A stretch of 64,000 nt of DNA. Origin: Aphanothece hegewaldii CCALA 016 (GTDB lineage Bacteria > Cyanobacteriota > Cyanobacteriia > Cyanobacteriales > Microcystaceae). This document shows, piece by piece, positions 38,011 to 47,367 of this stretch. Numbering within the stretch: the first letter of the stretch is position 1; each line of letters opens with the position of its first letter. The position numbers and the translations under genes are program-made. The notes beneath the pieces are model-generated. The model was given only the letters and a program-made list of their open reading frames with translations, searched no databases and had not been told where the DNA came from. The DNA lies in contig NZ_PXOH01000009.1 of NCBI RefSeq assembly GCF_003007785.1, positions 1-64,000 of the forward strand. Direction: 5' to 3'.

Positions 38011-41000
38011 ATGTCAATTTTTAGACCTTCTCAGGGTCATAGCATTACTCTCGAACTTGCATTGAGGACTAATAATACTATGATCAATCGTTCTTCTTCA
38101 TCAAGCCAGACATTAGTATTCATTGATCGATCGCTAAAAGATGTCATGATGCTAGTGAATGGTGTAAGGCATGATGCAAAAGTTATTTTTTTAGAGCCGG
38201 AGCAGGATGGCATTGAAAAAATTACTCAAATTCTAATACAAAATCCTAAAATAAACAGTGTTCATTTAGTAGCACATGGCTCATCAGGTTGTCTAAAACT
38301 TGGTTCAAAAGAATTGAATTTAGACAACATCGATGACTATACTGAGCAACTAAAAGATTGGTCAAACCGCCTTTCTGGTAAGTCTTTGCTCATTTATGGT
38401 TGTGAAGTAGCATCAGGGGAAACAGGAATTAATTTTCTTTCTCGACTGTACCAATTAACAAAAGCGAGTATTAGTGCATCAACCCATAAAGTCGGTAGTT
38501 CCGAGCAAGGTGGAAGATGGCAACTCGACTATCAAATTGGTCAAATCACCAGTGAATTAGCCTTTTTACCATACGTTATAGAAAATTATGCTAGTGTTTT
38601 TGTTAATTATAACGAAAGCATTGGCGGTGATATTTCCGACGATCCGGGGAATCCCTTACAGCTTCAGTTAGGAAATGGAGCGAATACTTTACGAGCAACC
38701 TCATCAGATGGTGACATTGAATACGTCACCGTCAATGTACCAGAGGGGTATCAACTAGATTCACTGACGCTAGTTTCTTATAACTCAACCGATGATGTTG
38801 CTTTTGCTGCGGTGCAACAGGGTACGGTATTCACCGAATTTGGCCTACCCTCAGAAATTGATGTCTCTAAACTATTAGGTTGGAGTCATATGAGTGCGGG
38901 TCAAGTCGGAACGAATATATTAGATAATATCGGAAAAGGTTCGGGAGCGATTGGCTTTACGGGAGCATTACCCAGTGGTGACTATACTTTTTGGTTGCAG
39001 CAGACAGGAAATCCAGCAAACTATCTCCTTCAGTTCGATGTTTCGCCAACCAATATTGTAACCGATCCAGTGGTTAGTCTAACCGCGACTCCGACACTTC
39101 TAAAAGAATCAGAAGGAACGGCAGTTACTTTAACATTTAGCTTAGACAAAGCCCCACCAGCAGAAGGCGTAACCGTCTATCTAGATAGTACAACCTTCGA
39201 TGCACTTGGCGAGTTTGACCTTTTTTCACTCCAATATGATGGGGGAGAGTTTCCAGAGCCGAACCAAGATGCTAGTGGCATTTATTTCACCATCACTGAA
39301 CAAACGGCAACAATAACCTTAAACGTTTTGGATGATGGAGCGATCGAAGGAACAGAAAACATAACTTTTACCCTACAAACTGGTGAAGGTTATATTGTTG
39401 ATCCCAATTCCAACTCAACTACTATAACCATTAATGAGGACATAAATCCTATGACAACCGTTTCTTTACAAACTATCTCAGGTAGCTACGATGCAGGCGA
39501 TAATATATTAGCTTCTGATCTAGTAAGATCGCTAACAGCAGGAGCCAGTGTACTTACCTTCGTCTTCAACGTAGACGGAGAAATCCCCGAAGGTGGTTTA
39601 GTTGTTGAGGTTAATAGCGATATTAATCTAACGGAATATTTTACAGGTCTTGCTCGCCCTCCCTTTAGTCCAGGAGGTTTAGTTCTTGAAGCCATTTATG
39701 ACGCTGAAGGAATAGCAACAGGTTTTAAATTCAGAATCGATCAACCCAATGCGATCTTTAGTTTACGGTTGCTCAACGATTTTGAAGGTTTAGAAACGAC
39801 TGGGATAGAAAACGCCACCTTTACCCTAGAACCAAGTGAAGGCTATAGCACTGATCCAGAAGCTACCAGTAGTACTGTCACCTTCTACGATACCTTGGCT
39901 GATGTCCCTGCCCCAACGGTTGTACCAGAAGTCAGCTTTAGTATGACGAATACCACCTTAGTTGAATCAGAAGGCAGCTTCACCACCATTAGCTTTACCC
40001 TTAGCGAACCCCCACCACCAGAAGGCGTTTTAGTATCCATCGCTGGTTTACAGCAGTTTTTAGGAGACTTTAACATTTTTGCGGCTGAGGTAGAAGGTGG
40101 TGTATTCCCTGCTCCTAACTTCCGTTCAACTGGATTTTTCTTCAAAATTTATGACCAACAAGCAAGCATCACCTTACCAATTTTCCCAGATGAAGATATC
40201 GAAGGAATTGAAAAGGTTACGATCGCTCTGCAAGCGGCTCCAGGATATACGATCGCTCCAAGCAGCACCCCTGTAACATTCACTCTTGCCGATATGCCAA
40301 GCTCGGAAATTCAAGTGAGCTTATCTGGCAGTTCCACCGTATTAGTAGAAGCCTCTGGAACCGTTTCAGTACACACCTTTACCCTTAGTGCGCTCCCACC
40401 AGTGGGCGGAGTTACTGTTTCAGTTAGTGCGCCGAATCTTGCAGATTTTAACTTAGCTGGTGCTACCGTCATTGGTGGAACAATATCGAATATAAGTGAT
40501 GATGGATTTGATCTAACGATTACTGGTATATCGGCAAGTATTAATTTACCTGTCGCTAATGATGGCGTTGCCGAAGGGCTAGAAATAGCAACCTTTACCT
40601 TAGTCGATGGAACTGGTTATCAAGTTAATGCCCTTGCTAGTAGCCGTAGCTTCCAAATTGTTGATGACATCAGTCAAACTCCTCCGCCAACCACGATCGC
40701 TGAACCAAATGATACAATTGCACTAGCTGTTGATACGAAACTGAGTGAACTTTATCCGAATGTATCTTTCACAAGTACGATCGACTATGACAATCTAAAT
40801 CGTTATGCAATGGGAACTAATTTCCTTTATGTAGATGCGAGTGAAGACGTAGATATATATAAAGTTAACCTCAAAGCAGGCGACACAATCAAGATCGACC
40901 TTGATTCTAATCAATTTGCAGAGGGAAGAAAAGTAGACACTTGGCTGCGGGTTTTTGATTCTGTTGGTGCCGAGTTAGCCTCAAATGATGATGGCACGGC

Positions 41001-44000
41001 ACCTGATGAAATCTTTGATGCTCGATTCCAATCTTATATTGAATTTACGGCTCCTACTGATGGAGTGTATTACGTTGGGGTCAGTCTTTACAGCAATGAT
41101 GAATATGATCCTCTTACTCCCGCAAGTGGTACAGGGGACTCGGCACAAGCCCTCAATGAATACGGACCAGGGCAGTACACCCTTAATATCGCCCTCAACG
41201 ATCCTAATGCGTTTATTGCCGAACCCACCGAAATTCCATCAGGTACCGGTGAAGGGCCAGCTATTTCTCTGTTTACTGTTGCCGGAACTTATGGCAATGA
41301 CTTTGATAATCTTGGGTTTGATATCATCGCCCCTGGAATTGCCGAAACCACTCCCGAAGGTGCAGGCTCGGCTCTCAACCTAGTTTTAGTCGCTAATGGC
41401 GAAATTCCTGAAGGTGGTATCGAAGTTTATATAGAAAGCAATATCGCTTTCCCTGACTACTTTGGCGAGATTGAAGAAGGGGATTACAGCGTACCCTATG
41501 GCGGTAACCTCAACAATAAACCCTTTAGTCGTGGTGGACAATTTCTCACTGCCGTTTATGATGAAAATGGTCAAGCAACAGGCTTTAAATTCCTTCTAGA
41601 AGAACCTTTCGCCACTATTACCCTCAACCCTAGCAACCGCGAAGAAGCCGAAAGCGACGGACCAGAAACCGTTACATTCTCAGTGGTTGAAAGTGCTGGC
41701 TATACAGTTTCTCCAATCGGCAGTTCTACCGTTACTTTCTACGACACTATAGAACAGATTCCCACTCCTCCAATAACACCTGAAGTAAGCATCGCAATTA
41801 GTCCCATTAAACTAATCGAATCCGAAGAAACTGAGTTTACCATTACCCTAAGCCTCAGTGAAACCCCACCACCAGAAGGTGTACAGGTATATGTAAGCGG
41901 TAATGCCTTCGATTTTCTTAATGAATTCGCCGTTTTTCAAGCCCAGTTTACAGGTGGTTTACCCGTTGCTGATGGTGCGGTTAGCGGCTTCTACTTCCAG
42001 ATGTTTGAGCAGACAGCAACCATTACACTACCCGTGTTTAACAGCATTGAAATCGCCGAAGGTGTCGAGCGGTTTAATGTTGAAATCAGACCAGGAGCCG
42101 GTTACACTGTCAATCCTGATATGAGTAGTGCCTTGCTCACCATTAAAGATACACTCGAATCGAAAAATCAAATTAGCCTGACAACTGATACTGCAACCTT
42201 AATTGAGTCAGAGGGAACAATTGCTAACCTTAACTTCAGTATGAGTGCAGCACCGCTCGGAGGAGGTAAAACAGTAACAGTCAGCACAGCAAGTTGGAGT
42301 GAATTTGATCCTGCAACTTTAGCAGTAACTGGAGGCGCGATTATTGGATATACTGCCGACGGTTTCATGCTAAAAATCACAGAACAGAACGCGACCGTTA
42401 GTATCAAAGTAGCTGATGATGGGATGATGGAGTCTTCTGAAACAGTAGTATTTACTTTAGAAGAAGGCAATGGATATCAAGTCGATCCGGCAGGCAGCGA
42501 GGCAATCTTTACTATTTACGATTCTCCAGAGTCGGCACCCACTTCAACTGAAGAATCTAACGATACAATTGGCACAGCGATCGCCACAGGATTAACACTT
42601 GCTAATTCAAGCGTTACACTCAATGGTGAAATCGGTCAGTATTACGTCGAAGATGCGGAAGGTAATAGCATCACAGTAGACGCTTCTGAGGATATCGATA
42701 TGTACTCGTTTAACCTCAAAGCGGGAGAAACCATCAAGATTGATGTAGACTCCACTGAATACATACTAGAAGGGTATCTTTTCCCACAACGACTCGATTC
42801 AGAATTACGAGTGTTTAATGAAGCCGGTCAACAGTTAGCATTGAATATCGATGGGAATGCTTCAGATGAACTGTTTACAGCAGGTCGTGATCCCTATTTA
42901 GAGTTTGTCGCCTTAGAAGACGGAACCTACTACGTCGGAGTCGCTCAATACCAAAACCGGATCTATGATCCCTTAACTGGAGAAAATAGCAGTGGTCGAA
43001 TTGATGCACTTTCTGGTCGAAATATTGGCTCTTATACATTAAATCTCGATCTCTTACCAGCCGGTGATACACCCATTGTCAGTCTCACAGTAACCCCCGC
43101 ATCCCCAGCGCGTGCCTTAGAGGGAACCGATGTCACCTTCAATTTTACGGTGACGGGCGATCTACCAGAAGAAGGTCTAATTGTTGGCACAAGTGAATTC
43201 TTTGATCCGCAGATTGACTTCAACTTCGATTTTGATGATCCGACTCGACTCAATGGCATCGAATTCTACGACTATGTAGAATCAGATACAGGCGCAGTTA
43301 CCGTCTACTGGAAAATTACAGAGCAAAATTCTTTTATTAAAGTCCCAGTATTCGACAATAGTATCGCTGAAGTTGATGATCCTTTCACTCTCAATCTACG
43401 CCTAAGTGATGACTATACGCTTAACCCCAATGCTAAGTCAGCTAGTGTAATCTTCGCCGATGAAGTACCCAATGTTCCAGGTGGCCCGCTCGTTGGTTTC
43501 TCCGTTTCGCCAACCGAAGTGAGCGAAGGCGAGAGTCTAACAATTACTTTCAATGTAAATGGCGAGATTCCTGCAGAAGGATTAGAAGTCAACGTTGATA
43601 GTGATATATTCGGCTCTTTAGGTGAATTTGCCATCTTTGATGCCGATGGTAACCCCTTATTCACTTCTACTGGCATAGCAGGTATACCCATCGGTAATGA
43701 AGATGCCAGTGGCTTCTCTGTCATGTTGACCCAAAATATGGCAACTTTGACGATCAATGCCTTTGATGATAATGAAATTGAAGGAATCGAAACCCTTAAC
43801 TTCTTCCTAGCTGATGGTGAAATGTATGACGTTGACTCCACAGCAGGTGCAATTTCCATAATGATTGATGATGCTTCTAAAACCCCAGTTGTTAGTCTAA
43901 CTGCAACCCCAGGTAGCATCATAGAAGGAGAAGATGTCACCTTTAATTTCAATGTAGCTGGCGATTTTCCAGCCGAAGGACTGATTATCGGTACGAGTGA

Positions 44001-45180
44001 ATTCTTTGATTCGCAGTTCGATTTCAACTTCGATTTTGATGATCCGACTCGACTCAATGGCATCGAATTCTACGATTATGTAGTATCAAATACGGGCGAA
44101 GTCACTGTTTACTGGACACTAACACAGCCTAATGCCTTTATTAAAGTTCCCGCATTTAATGACACCATTGCTGAACCTGAGTACTCCTTCACCCTAGATC
44201 TACGCTCTGGAGGAGAAGACTATATGGTTAATCCCAATGCTAACTCAGCCAGCGTCACCATCTCTGATGATGTCATGAATCCAGGTGGACCGATCGTTGG
44301 TTTCTCCATTGCTCCCACAAAATTGAATGAAGGCGATAGTTTAACAGTCACTTTCAATGTAAATGGCATGATTCCTGAAGGGGGATTAGAAGTCAACGTT
44401 GATAGTGATGTATTTGCCTCTTTAGGTGAATTTGCCATCTTTGATATGGATGGTAACCCCTTATTCGATTCTACTGGCATAGCAGGTTTACCCGCACCTA
44501 ATGAAGATGCCAGTGGCTTCTCTGTCATGTTGACCGAAAATACGGCAACTCTCACGATCGATGTCTTTGATGATGGAGCAAATGAAGGTATAGAAATGAT
44601 TGATTTCTTCCTTCGTGATGGTGAAAACTACAATCTCGCTCTGGGTGCTAGTGAAGTAACCATTACCATTGATGATGGTGATCAAGAAACATTCTTTGGT
44701 ACGGGTGGAAGTGATGTCTTTGATGCTAATGTTCCCAACGGATTCAACGGCAGCAATGATCTCGTTTTTGCTGGTGCAGGTGATGATCTGATCGATACCT
44801 CGGCTGCATTAGGCAACAATCGCATTTATGCACAATCAGGTAATGATACTCTCTTCCTTGGCAATAATAATCGTGCTTTTGGTGATAGTGGTAATGATGT
44901 CTTCTATCTCCTCGACGGTAAAAACACGATTAGTGGTGGAAGCGGTTCTGATCAGTTCTGGTTGGCAGCAGGTGAAGTGCCTAATCCTGTCAACACGATC
45001 ACTGACTTTGAAAGAGGGGTCGATGTTCTTGGAATCGGCGGTTTAGACCTAAGTTTCGGCGACTTAACCTTTACTCAACAAGGCAACAGTACCTTGATTA
45101 GTGCTGATGAGCAAAAACTAGCAAAACTGCTTGGTGTCAATGCGAACCAACTCAGCGCTAGTGATTTTGTTTTTGCCTAA
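38011..45180 (+). CDS. Giant DUF4347 / Calx-beta / PPC / RTX-like exoprotein
   Basis: A 2389-residue protein. Residues about 25-200 are a DUF4347 domain (TLVFIDRSL, VHLVAHGSSG, LLIYGCEVA), common at the start of large cyanobacterial exoproteins. There follow about eleven Calx-beta-like domains (for example VVSLTATPTLLKESEGTAVTLTFSL), interrupted by two PPC-type domains: one has SEDVDIYKVNLKAGDTIKID, the other SEDIDMYSFNLKAGETIKID. The C-terminal 150 residues are an RTX-like calcium-binding region (GAGDDLIDTSA, SGNDTLFLGNN, GDSGNDVF) that usually directs type I secretion. The protein is acidic and almost free of Cys. Predicted surface or secreted adhesin or matrix protein. An in-frame ATG at 38080 could be the true start, because no strong ribosome binding site precedes 38011. 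A stem-loop with T-run follows the stop. Confidence 0.85.
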   Translation: MSIFRPSQGHSITLELALRTNNTMINRSSSSSQTLVFIDRSLKDVMMLVNGVRHDAKVIFLEPEQDGIEKITQILIQNPKINSVHLVAHGSSGCLKLGSKELNLDNIDDYTEQLKDWSNRLSGKSLLIYGCEVASGETGINFLSRLYQLTKASISASTHKVGSSEQGGRWQLDYQIGQITSELAFLPYVIENYASVFVNYNESIGGDISDDPGNPLQLQLGNGANTLRATSSDGDIEYVTVNVPEGYQLDSLTLVSYNSTDDVAFAAVQQGTVFTEFGLPSEIDVSKLLGWSHMSAGQVGTNILDNIGKGSGAIGFTGALPSGDYTFWLQQTGNPANYLLQFDVSPTNIVTDPVVSLTATPTLLKESEGTAVTLTFSLDKAPPAEGVTVYLDSTTFDALGEFDLFSLQYDGGEFPEPNQDASGIYFTITEQTATITLNVLDDGAIEGTENITFTLQTGEGYIVDPNSNSTTITINEDINPMTTVSLQTISGSYDAGDNILASDLVRSLTAGASVLTFVFNVDGEIPEGGLVVEVNSDINLTEYFTGLARPPFSPGGLVLEAIYDAEGIATGFKFRIDQPNAIFSLRLLNDFEGLETTGIENATFTLEPSEGYSTDPEATSSTVTFYDTLADVPAPTVVPEVSFSMTNTTLVESEGSFTTISFTLSEPPPPEGVLVSIAGLQQFLGDFNIFAAEVEGGVFPAPNFRSTGFFFKIYDQQASITLPIFPDEDIEGIEKVTIALQAAPGYTIAPSSTPVTFTLADMPSSEIQVSLSGSSTVLVEASGTVSVHTFTLSALPPVGGVTVSVSAPNLADFNLAGATVIGGTISNISDDGFDLTITGISASINLPVANDGVAEGLEIATFTLVDGTGYQVNALASSRSFQIVDDISQTPPPTTIAEPNDTIALAVDTKLSELYPNVSFTSTIDYDNLNRYAMGTNFLYVDASEDVDIYKVNLKAGDTIKIDLDSNQFAEGRKVDTWLRVFDSVGAELASNDDGTAPDEIFDARFQSYIEFTAPTDGVYYVGVSLYSNDEYDPLTPASGTGDSAQALNEYGPGQYTLNIALNDPNAFIAEPTEIPSGTGEGPAISLFTVAGTYGNDFDNLGFDIIAPGIAETTPEGAGSALNLVLVANGEIPEGGIEVYIESNIAFPDYFGEIEEGDYSVPYGGNLNNKPFSRGGQFLTAVYDENGQATGFKFLLEEPFATITLNPSNREEAESDGPETVTFSVVESAGYTVSPIGSSTVTFYDTIEQIPTPPITPEVSIAISPIKLIESEETEFTITLSLSETPPPEGVQVYVSGNAFDFLNEFAVFQAQFTGGLPVADGAVSGFYFQMFEQTATITLPVFNSIEIAEGVERFNVEIRPGAGYTVNPDMSSALLTIKDTLESKNQISLTTDTATLIESEGTIANLNFSMSAAPLGGGKTVTVSTASWSEFDPATLAVTGGAIIGYTADGFMLKITEQNATVSIKVADDGMMESSETVVFTLEEGNGYQVDPAGSEAIFTIYDSPESAPTSTEESNDTIGTAIATGLTLANSSVTLNGEIGQYYVEDAEGNSITVDASEDIDMYSFNLKAGETIKIDVDSTEYILEGYLFPQRLDSELRVFNEAGQQLALNIDGNASDELFTAGRDPYLEFVALEDGTYYVGVAQYQNRIYDPLTGENSSGRIDALSGRNIGSYTLNLDLLPAGDTPIVSLTVTPASPARALEGTDVTFNFTVTGDLPEEGLIVGTSEFFDPQIDFNFDFDDPTRLNGIEFYDYVESDTGAVTVYWKITEQNSFIKVPVFDNSIAEVDDPFTLNLRLSDDYTLNPNAKSASVIFADEVPNVPGGPLVGFSVSPTEVSEGESLTITFNVNGEIPAEGLEVNVDSDIFGSLGEFAIFDADGNPLFTSTGIAGIPIGNEDASGFSVMLTQNMATLTINAFDDNEIEGIETLNFFLADGEMYDVDSTAGAISIMIDDASKTPVVSLTATPGSIIEGEDVTFNFNVAGDFPAEGLIIGTSEFFDSQFDFNFDFDDPTRLNGIEFYDYVVSNTGEVTVYWTLTQPNAFIKVPAFNDTIAEPEYSFTLDLRSGGEDYMVNPNANSASVTISDDVMNPGGPIVGFSIAPTKLNEGDSLTVTFNVNGMIPEGGLEVNVDSDVFASLGEFAIFDMDGNPLFDSTGIAGLPAPNEDASGFSVMLTENTATLTIDVFDDGANEGIEMIDFFLRDGENYNLALGASEVTITIDDGDQETFFGTGGSDVFDANVPNGFNGSNDLVFAGAGDDLIDTSAALGNNRIYAQSGNDTLFLGNNNRAFGDSGNDVFYLLDGKNTISGGSGSDQFWLAAGEVPNPVNTITDFERGVDVLGIGGLDLSFGDLTFTQQGNSTLISADEQKLAKLLGVNANQLSASDFVFA
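43077..44690 (+). repeat. Tandem duplication of about 0.8 kb inside the giant gene
   Basis: Segments of about 43077-43885 and 43886-44690 each encode the same pair of Calx-beta-like domains. Stretches such as GATTTTGATGATCCGACTCG and the codons for STGIAG are nearly identical in both copies at DNA level, so the duplication is recent compared with the other repeats. Confidence 0.7.
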
Positions 45181-45214
45181 AATATCTCTGGTAAAACAGT
45201 ATTAGCTTAGTCTA

Positions 45215-45253
45215 GATTGGCGATCGCTTATTTAACTGGTCGCTAATCTTTTT
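45215..45253 (+). terminator. Rho-independent terminator after the giant gene
   Basis: GATTGGCGAT (45215-45224) pairs with GTCGCTAATC (45239-45248) over ten positions including two G-U wobbles, with a 14-base loop, and is followed by five T (45249-45253). It lies 35 bases after the stop of the giant gene. Confidence 0.7.
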
Positions 45254-45486
45254 CCTAACCAGTAACCAAGAATACAGGAATAGAATATAATTACGATCAG
45301 TGCCTTTAACAATTCAATTAATTTGTCAACAAGAATCTTGCTTCCTGTTGCTTTTATTATCCATACTATCTAATTTGTCTGCTTCAAAGCGGACACAAAA
45401 AATTAATTATTATGACCAATCTTTAGTCCCTAATAAGATTCGAGTCAAACAAAAGTATTTGGAATTTTTACGAGGAATTATTTGAT
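45254..45486. other. Spacer between the two exoprotein genes
   Basis: AT-rich spacer that should hold the promoter of the next gene. A 61-codon frame at 45300-45485 has no family resemblance and is taken as chance. An AGGA before the next ATG is a possible ribosome binding site. Confidence 0.4.
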
Positions 45487-47268
45487 ATGGCTACTCCAGT
45501 CGTCCGTTTTGAAACGAATCCCTCTGTTATTGTTGAATCTGAAGCAACACCACTTGTGTTCACTTTTAAACTGAGTGAAGCACCTCCATCGGGTGGTATA
45601 ACAGTTACCGTCAATGGAAACGTTTCACAAAATTTAACTCAATTAGATCTTTTTGATATTACCGTCACAGGTGGAGAGTTTCCCCAAGGGGATTTTGATT
45701 TTTCAGGTTTTACTTTTAAAATTACATCACAAACAGCTACAATTAGTATCCCTTTTTTCCAAGATGGAATAGCGGAGTCTCCCGTAACTGTTACTTATAC
45801 TCTAGCTCCAGGTTCAGGCTATATAGTAAGTTCCGATGCAAAACAAGATAGTGTTATTTTTAGAGACAATCCTGCACCCCCAGAAAACAATCCTCCTGTT
45901 GCTAACGACGATGGTATTAGTAACCCCGAAAATCAGGTTTTCAATGGAAACGTTTTAAGCAATGATACTGATCCAAATAGCGATACTCTAACGGTTACTG
46001 CACTCAATGGCAATAATGCGATCGGAAGTTCAGTTACTTTAAATTCTGGAGCGATAATAACTCTTAATGCAAATGGGACTTATAGTTATAACCCTAATGG
46101 ACAATTTAATTATCTAAATAATGGACAAGTCGCTGGGGACATCTTTAGTTATACAATTAGCGATGGTAAAGGTGGAACTGATACAGCCAACGTAATCATT
46201 AGTATTACTGGTGTTACTCAAACTCCCGTCAATCAAAATCCAATCGCTGTTAATGATAGCGGTAGTACAACCGAAAAACAAGCCTTTACCAGTAATGTTC
46301 TAATTAATGATGGTGATCCCAACGGAGATAATATTGTCGTTAGTGGAGTCAATGGTACAACTAATCTTGGCATTCCTTTTAATTTAGCTTCTGGTGCCAG
46401 CTTAATTCTAAATGCTGATGGCAATTTTAATTACAATTCCAATGGTGTATTTAACGCTCTTAATGATGGACAGACGGCAACCGATAGCTTTACTTATGAA
46501 ATTAGCGATGGTAAAGGTGGTCTAGCCAACGCCACTGTAACTATTATAATTCAAGGCATAACCGATGTTCCAGCCGGTTTTGATCCAGCATCATATGCTG
46601 CTTCTAATCCTCTTGATTTAATTTCTTACTATATTAACTCTGGCTATAGTTTGGCAGCACTCACCAACCATTATTTACAGTATGGACAAAATGAAGGTCG
46701 TCTAACTGATACCTTTGATGAATTCCGTTACATTGCCTCAAGCTATCCAGGAGGAGATTTAATTGGGGCTTTTGGAAATAAACCCATCGCAGGAGCGATC
46801 GATAGTGCTGGTGCAACCCTACACTATATTAATCATGGTTGGTCTGAAGGACGTTCTACAACTTCTTTCGATCCCGCCCGTTATATCAATTCTTGGAGTG
46901 ATTTAGTCAATGCGCCTTTTATTGGTACTAATACCTTAGCAGGTACACAACATTTTATTACTAATGGTTTTGCTGAAGGACGAGATCCGAATCTGTTCCC
47001 AAGCGATCGCTATTTAGCTTCTAATTCTGATTTAATTAATGCTTTTGCATTCATTACCGATTATGCAGCCAAAGTAGAAACAGCATCTAATCATTATCTT
47101 AACTTTGGACGCAACGAACTTGGTCGCTCGATTACCTTTGATCCTGCTGCTTATCTAGCTAACCCGCTCAATGGGGATATTGCGGCAAATCCTTACTTTG
47201 GAACTCTGACAGGTGCGACTCAGCATTACATCCAGTTTGGTTTTGCTGAACAAAGGTCTTTGAGCTAA
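45487..47268 (+). CDS. Calx-beta / cadherin-like exoprotein with HYI-G-EGR tail
   Basis: A 593-residue protein. Residues about 1-130 form one Calx-beta-like domain (VRFETNPSVIVESEATPLVF). Then come two cadherin/VCBS-like domains of about 105 residues (NPPVANDDGISNPENQVF, GNVLSNDTDPNSDTLTV, FSYTISDGKGGTDTANV). The last 230 residues are a tail of about five units of 45-60 residues, with phrases such as FDEFRYIASSYPGGDLIGAFG and HYINHGWSEGRS. The same tail type follows the premature stop of the gene at 32-2263. Neither a signal peptide nor an RTX repeat is seen, so the tail may be the secretion or anchoring element. It starts with a family-like N-terminus at ATG 45487. It lies 100 bases upstream of the PKS operon but probably in its own unit. 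Confidence 0.8.
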   Translation: MATPVVRFETNPSVIVESEATPLVFTFKLSEAPPSGGITVTVNGNVSQNLTQLDLFDITVTGGEFPQGDFDFSGFTFKITSQTATISIPFFQDGIAESPVTVTYTLAPGSGYIVSSDAKQDSVIFRDNPAPPENNPPVANDDGISNPENQVFNGNVLSNDTDPNSDTLTVTALNGNNAIGSSVTLNSGAIITLNANGTYSYNPNGQFNYLNNGQVAGDIFSYTISDGKGGTDTANVIISITGVTQTPVNQNPIAVNDSGSTTEKQAFTSNVLINDGDPNGDNIVVSGVNGTTNLGIPFNLASGASLILNADGNFNYNSNGVFNALNDGQTATDSFTYEISDGKGGLANATVTIIIQGITDVPAGFDPASYAASNPLDLISYYINSGYSLAALTNHYLQYGQNEGRLTDTFDEFRYIASSYPGGDLIGAFGNKPIAGAIDSAGATLHYINHGWSEGRSTTSFDPARYINSWSDLVNAPFIGTNTLAGTQHFITNGFAEGRDPNLFPSDRYLASNSDLINAFAFITDYAAKVETASNHYLNFGRNELGRSITFDPAAYLANPLNGDIAANPYFGTLTGATQHYIQFGFAEQRSLS

Positions 47269-47367
47269 AATTTTTTTGTAGGGGTTTACTGATCAAACTC
47301 TGACAAATTTTTTCAACTTAAATTAATCTTGCTTGCTTTACATTATTTTGCTTCACATTATTTTACA

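Noticed and set aside
40985-41383. Plus-strand frame of 132 codons within the giant exoprotein gene
   Set aside because: Alternative frame of strongly coding sequence; Met/Leu/Pro-rich shadow text.
43413-44063. Minus-strand frame of 216 codons inside the giant exoprotein gene
   Set aside because: The repeated Ser/Pro-rich text is a by-product of the duplicated Calx-beta coding sequence on the plus strand.
38011-45180. Possible CRISPR array or short tandem repeats in the giant gene
   Set aside because: The repetition is protein-domain repetition with irregular spacing and no spacer-repeat pattern.
45300-45485. Small frame of 61 codons between the two exoprotein genes
   Set aside because: No family, poor start context, and it lies in the expected promoter region of the next gene.
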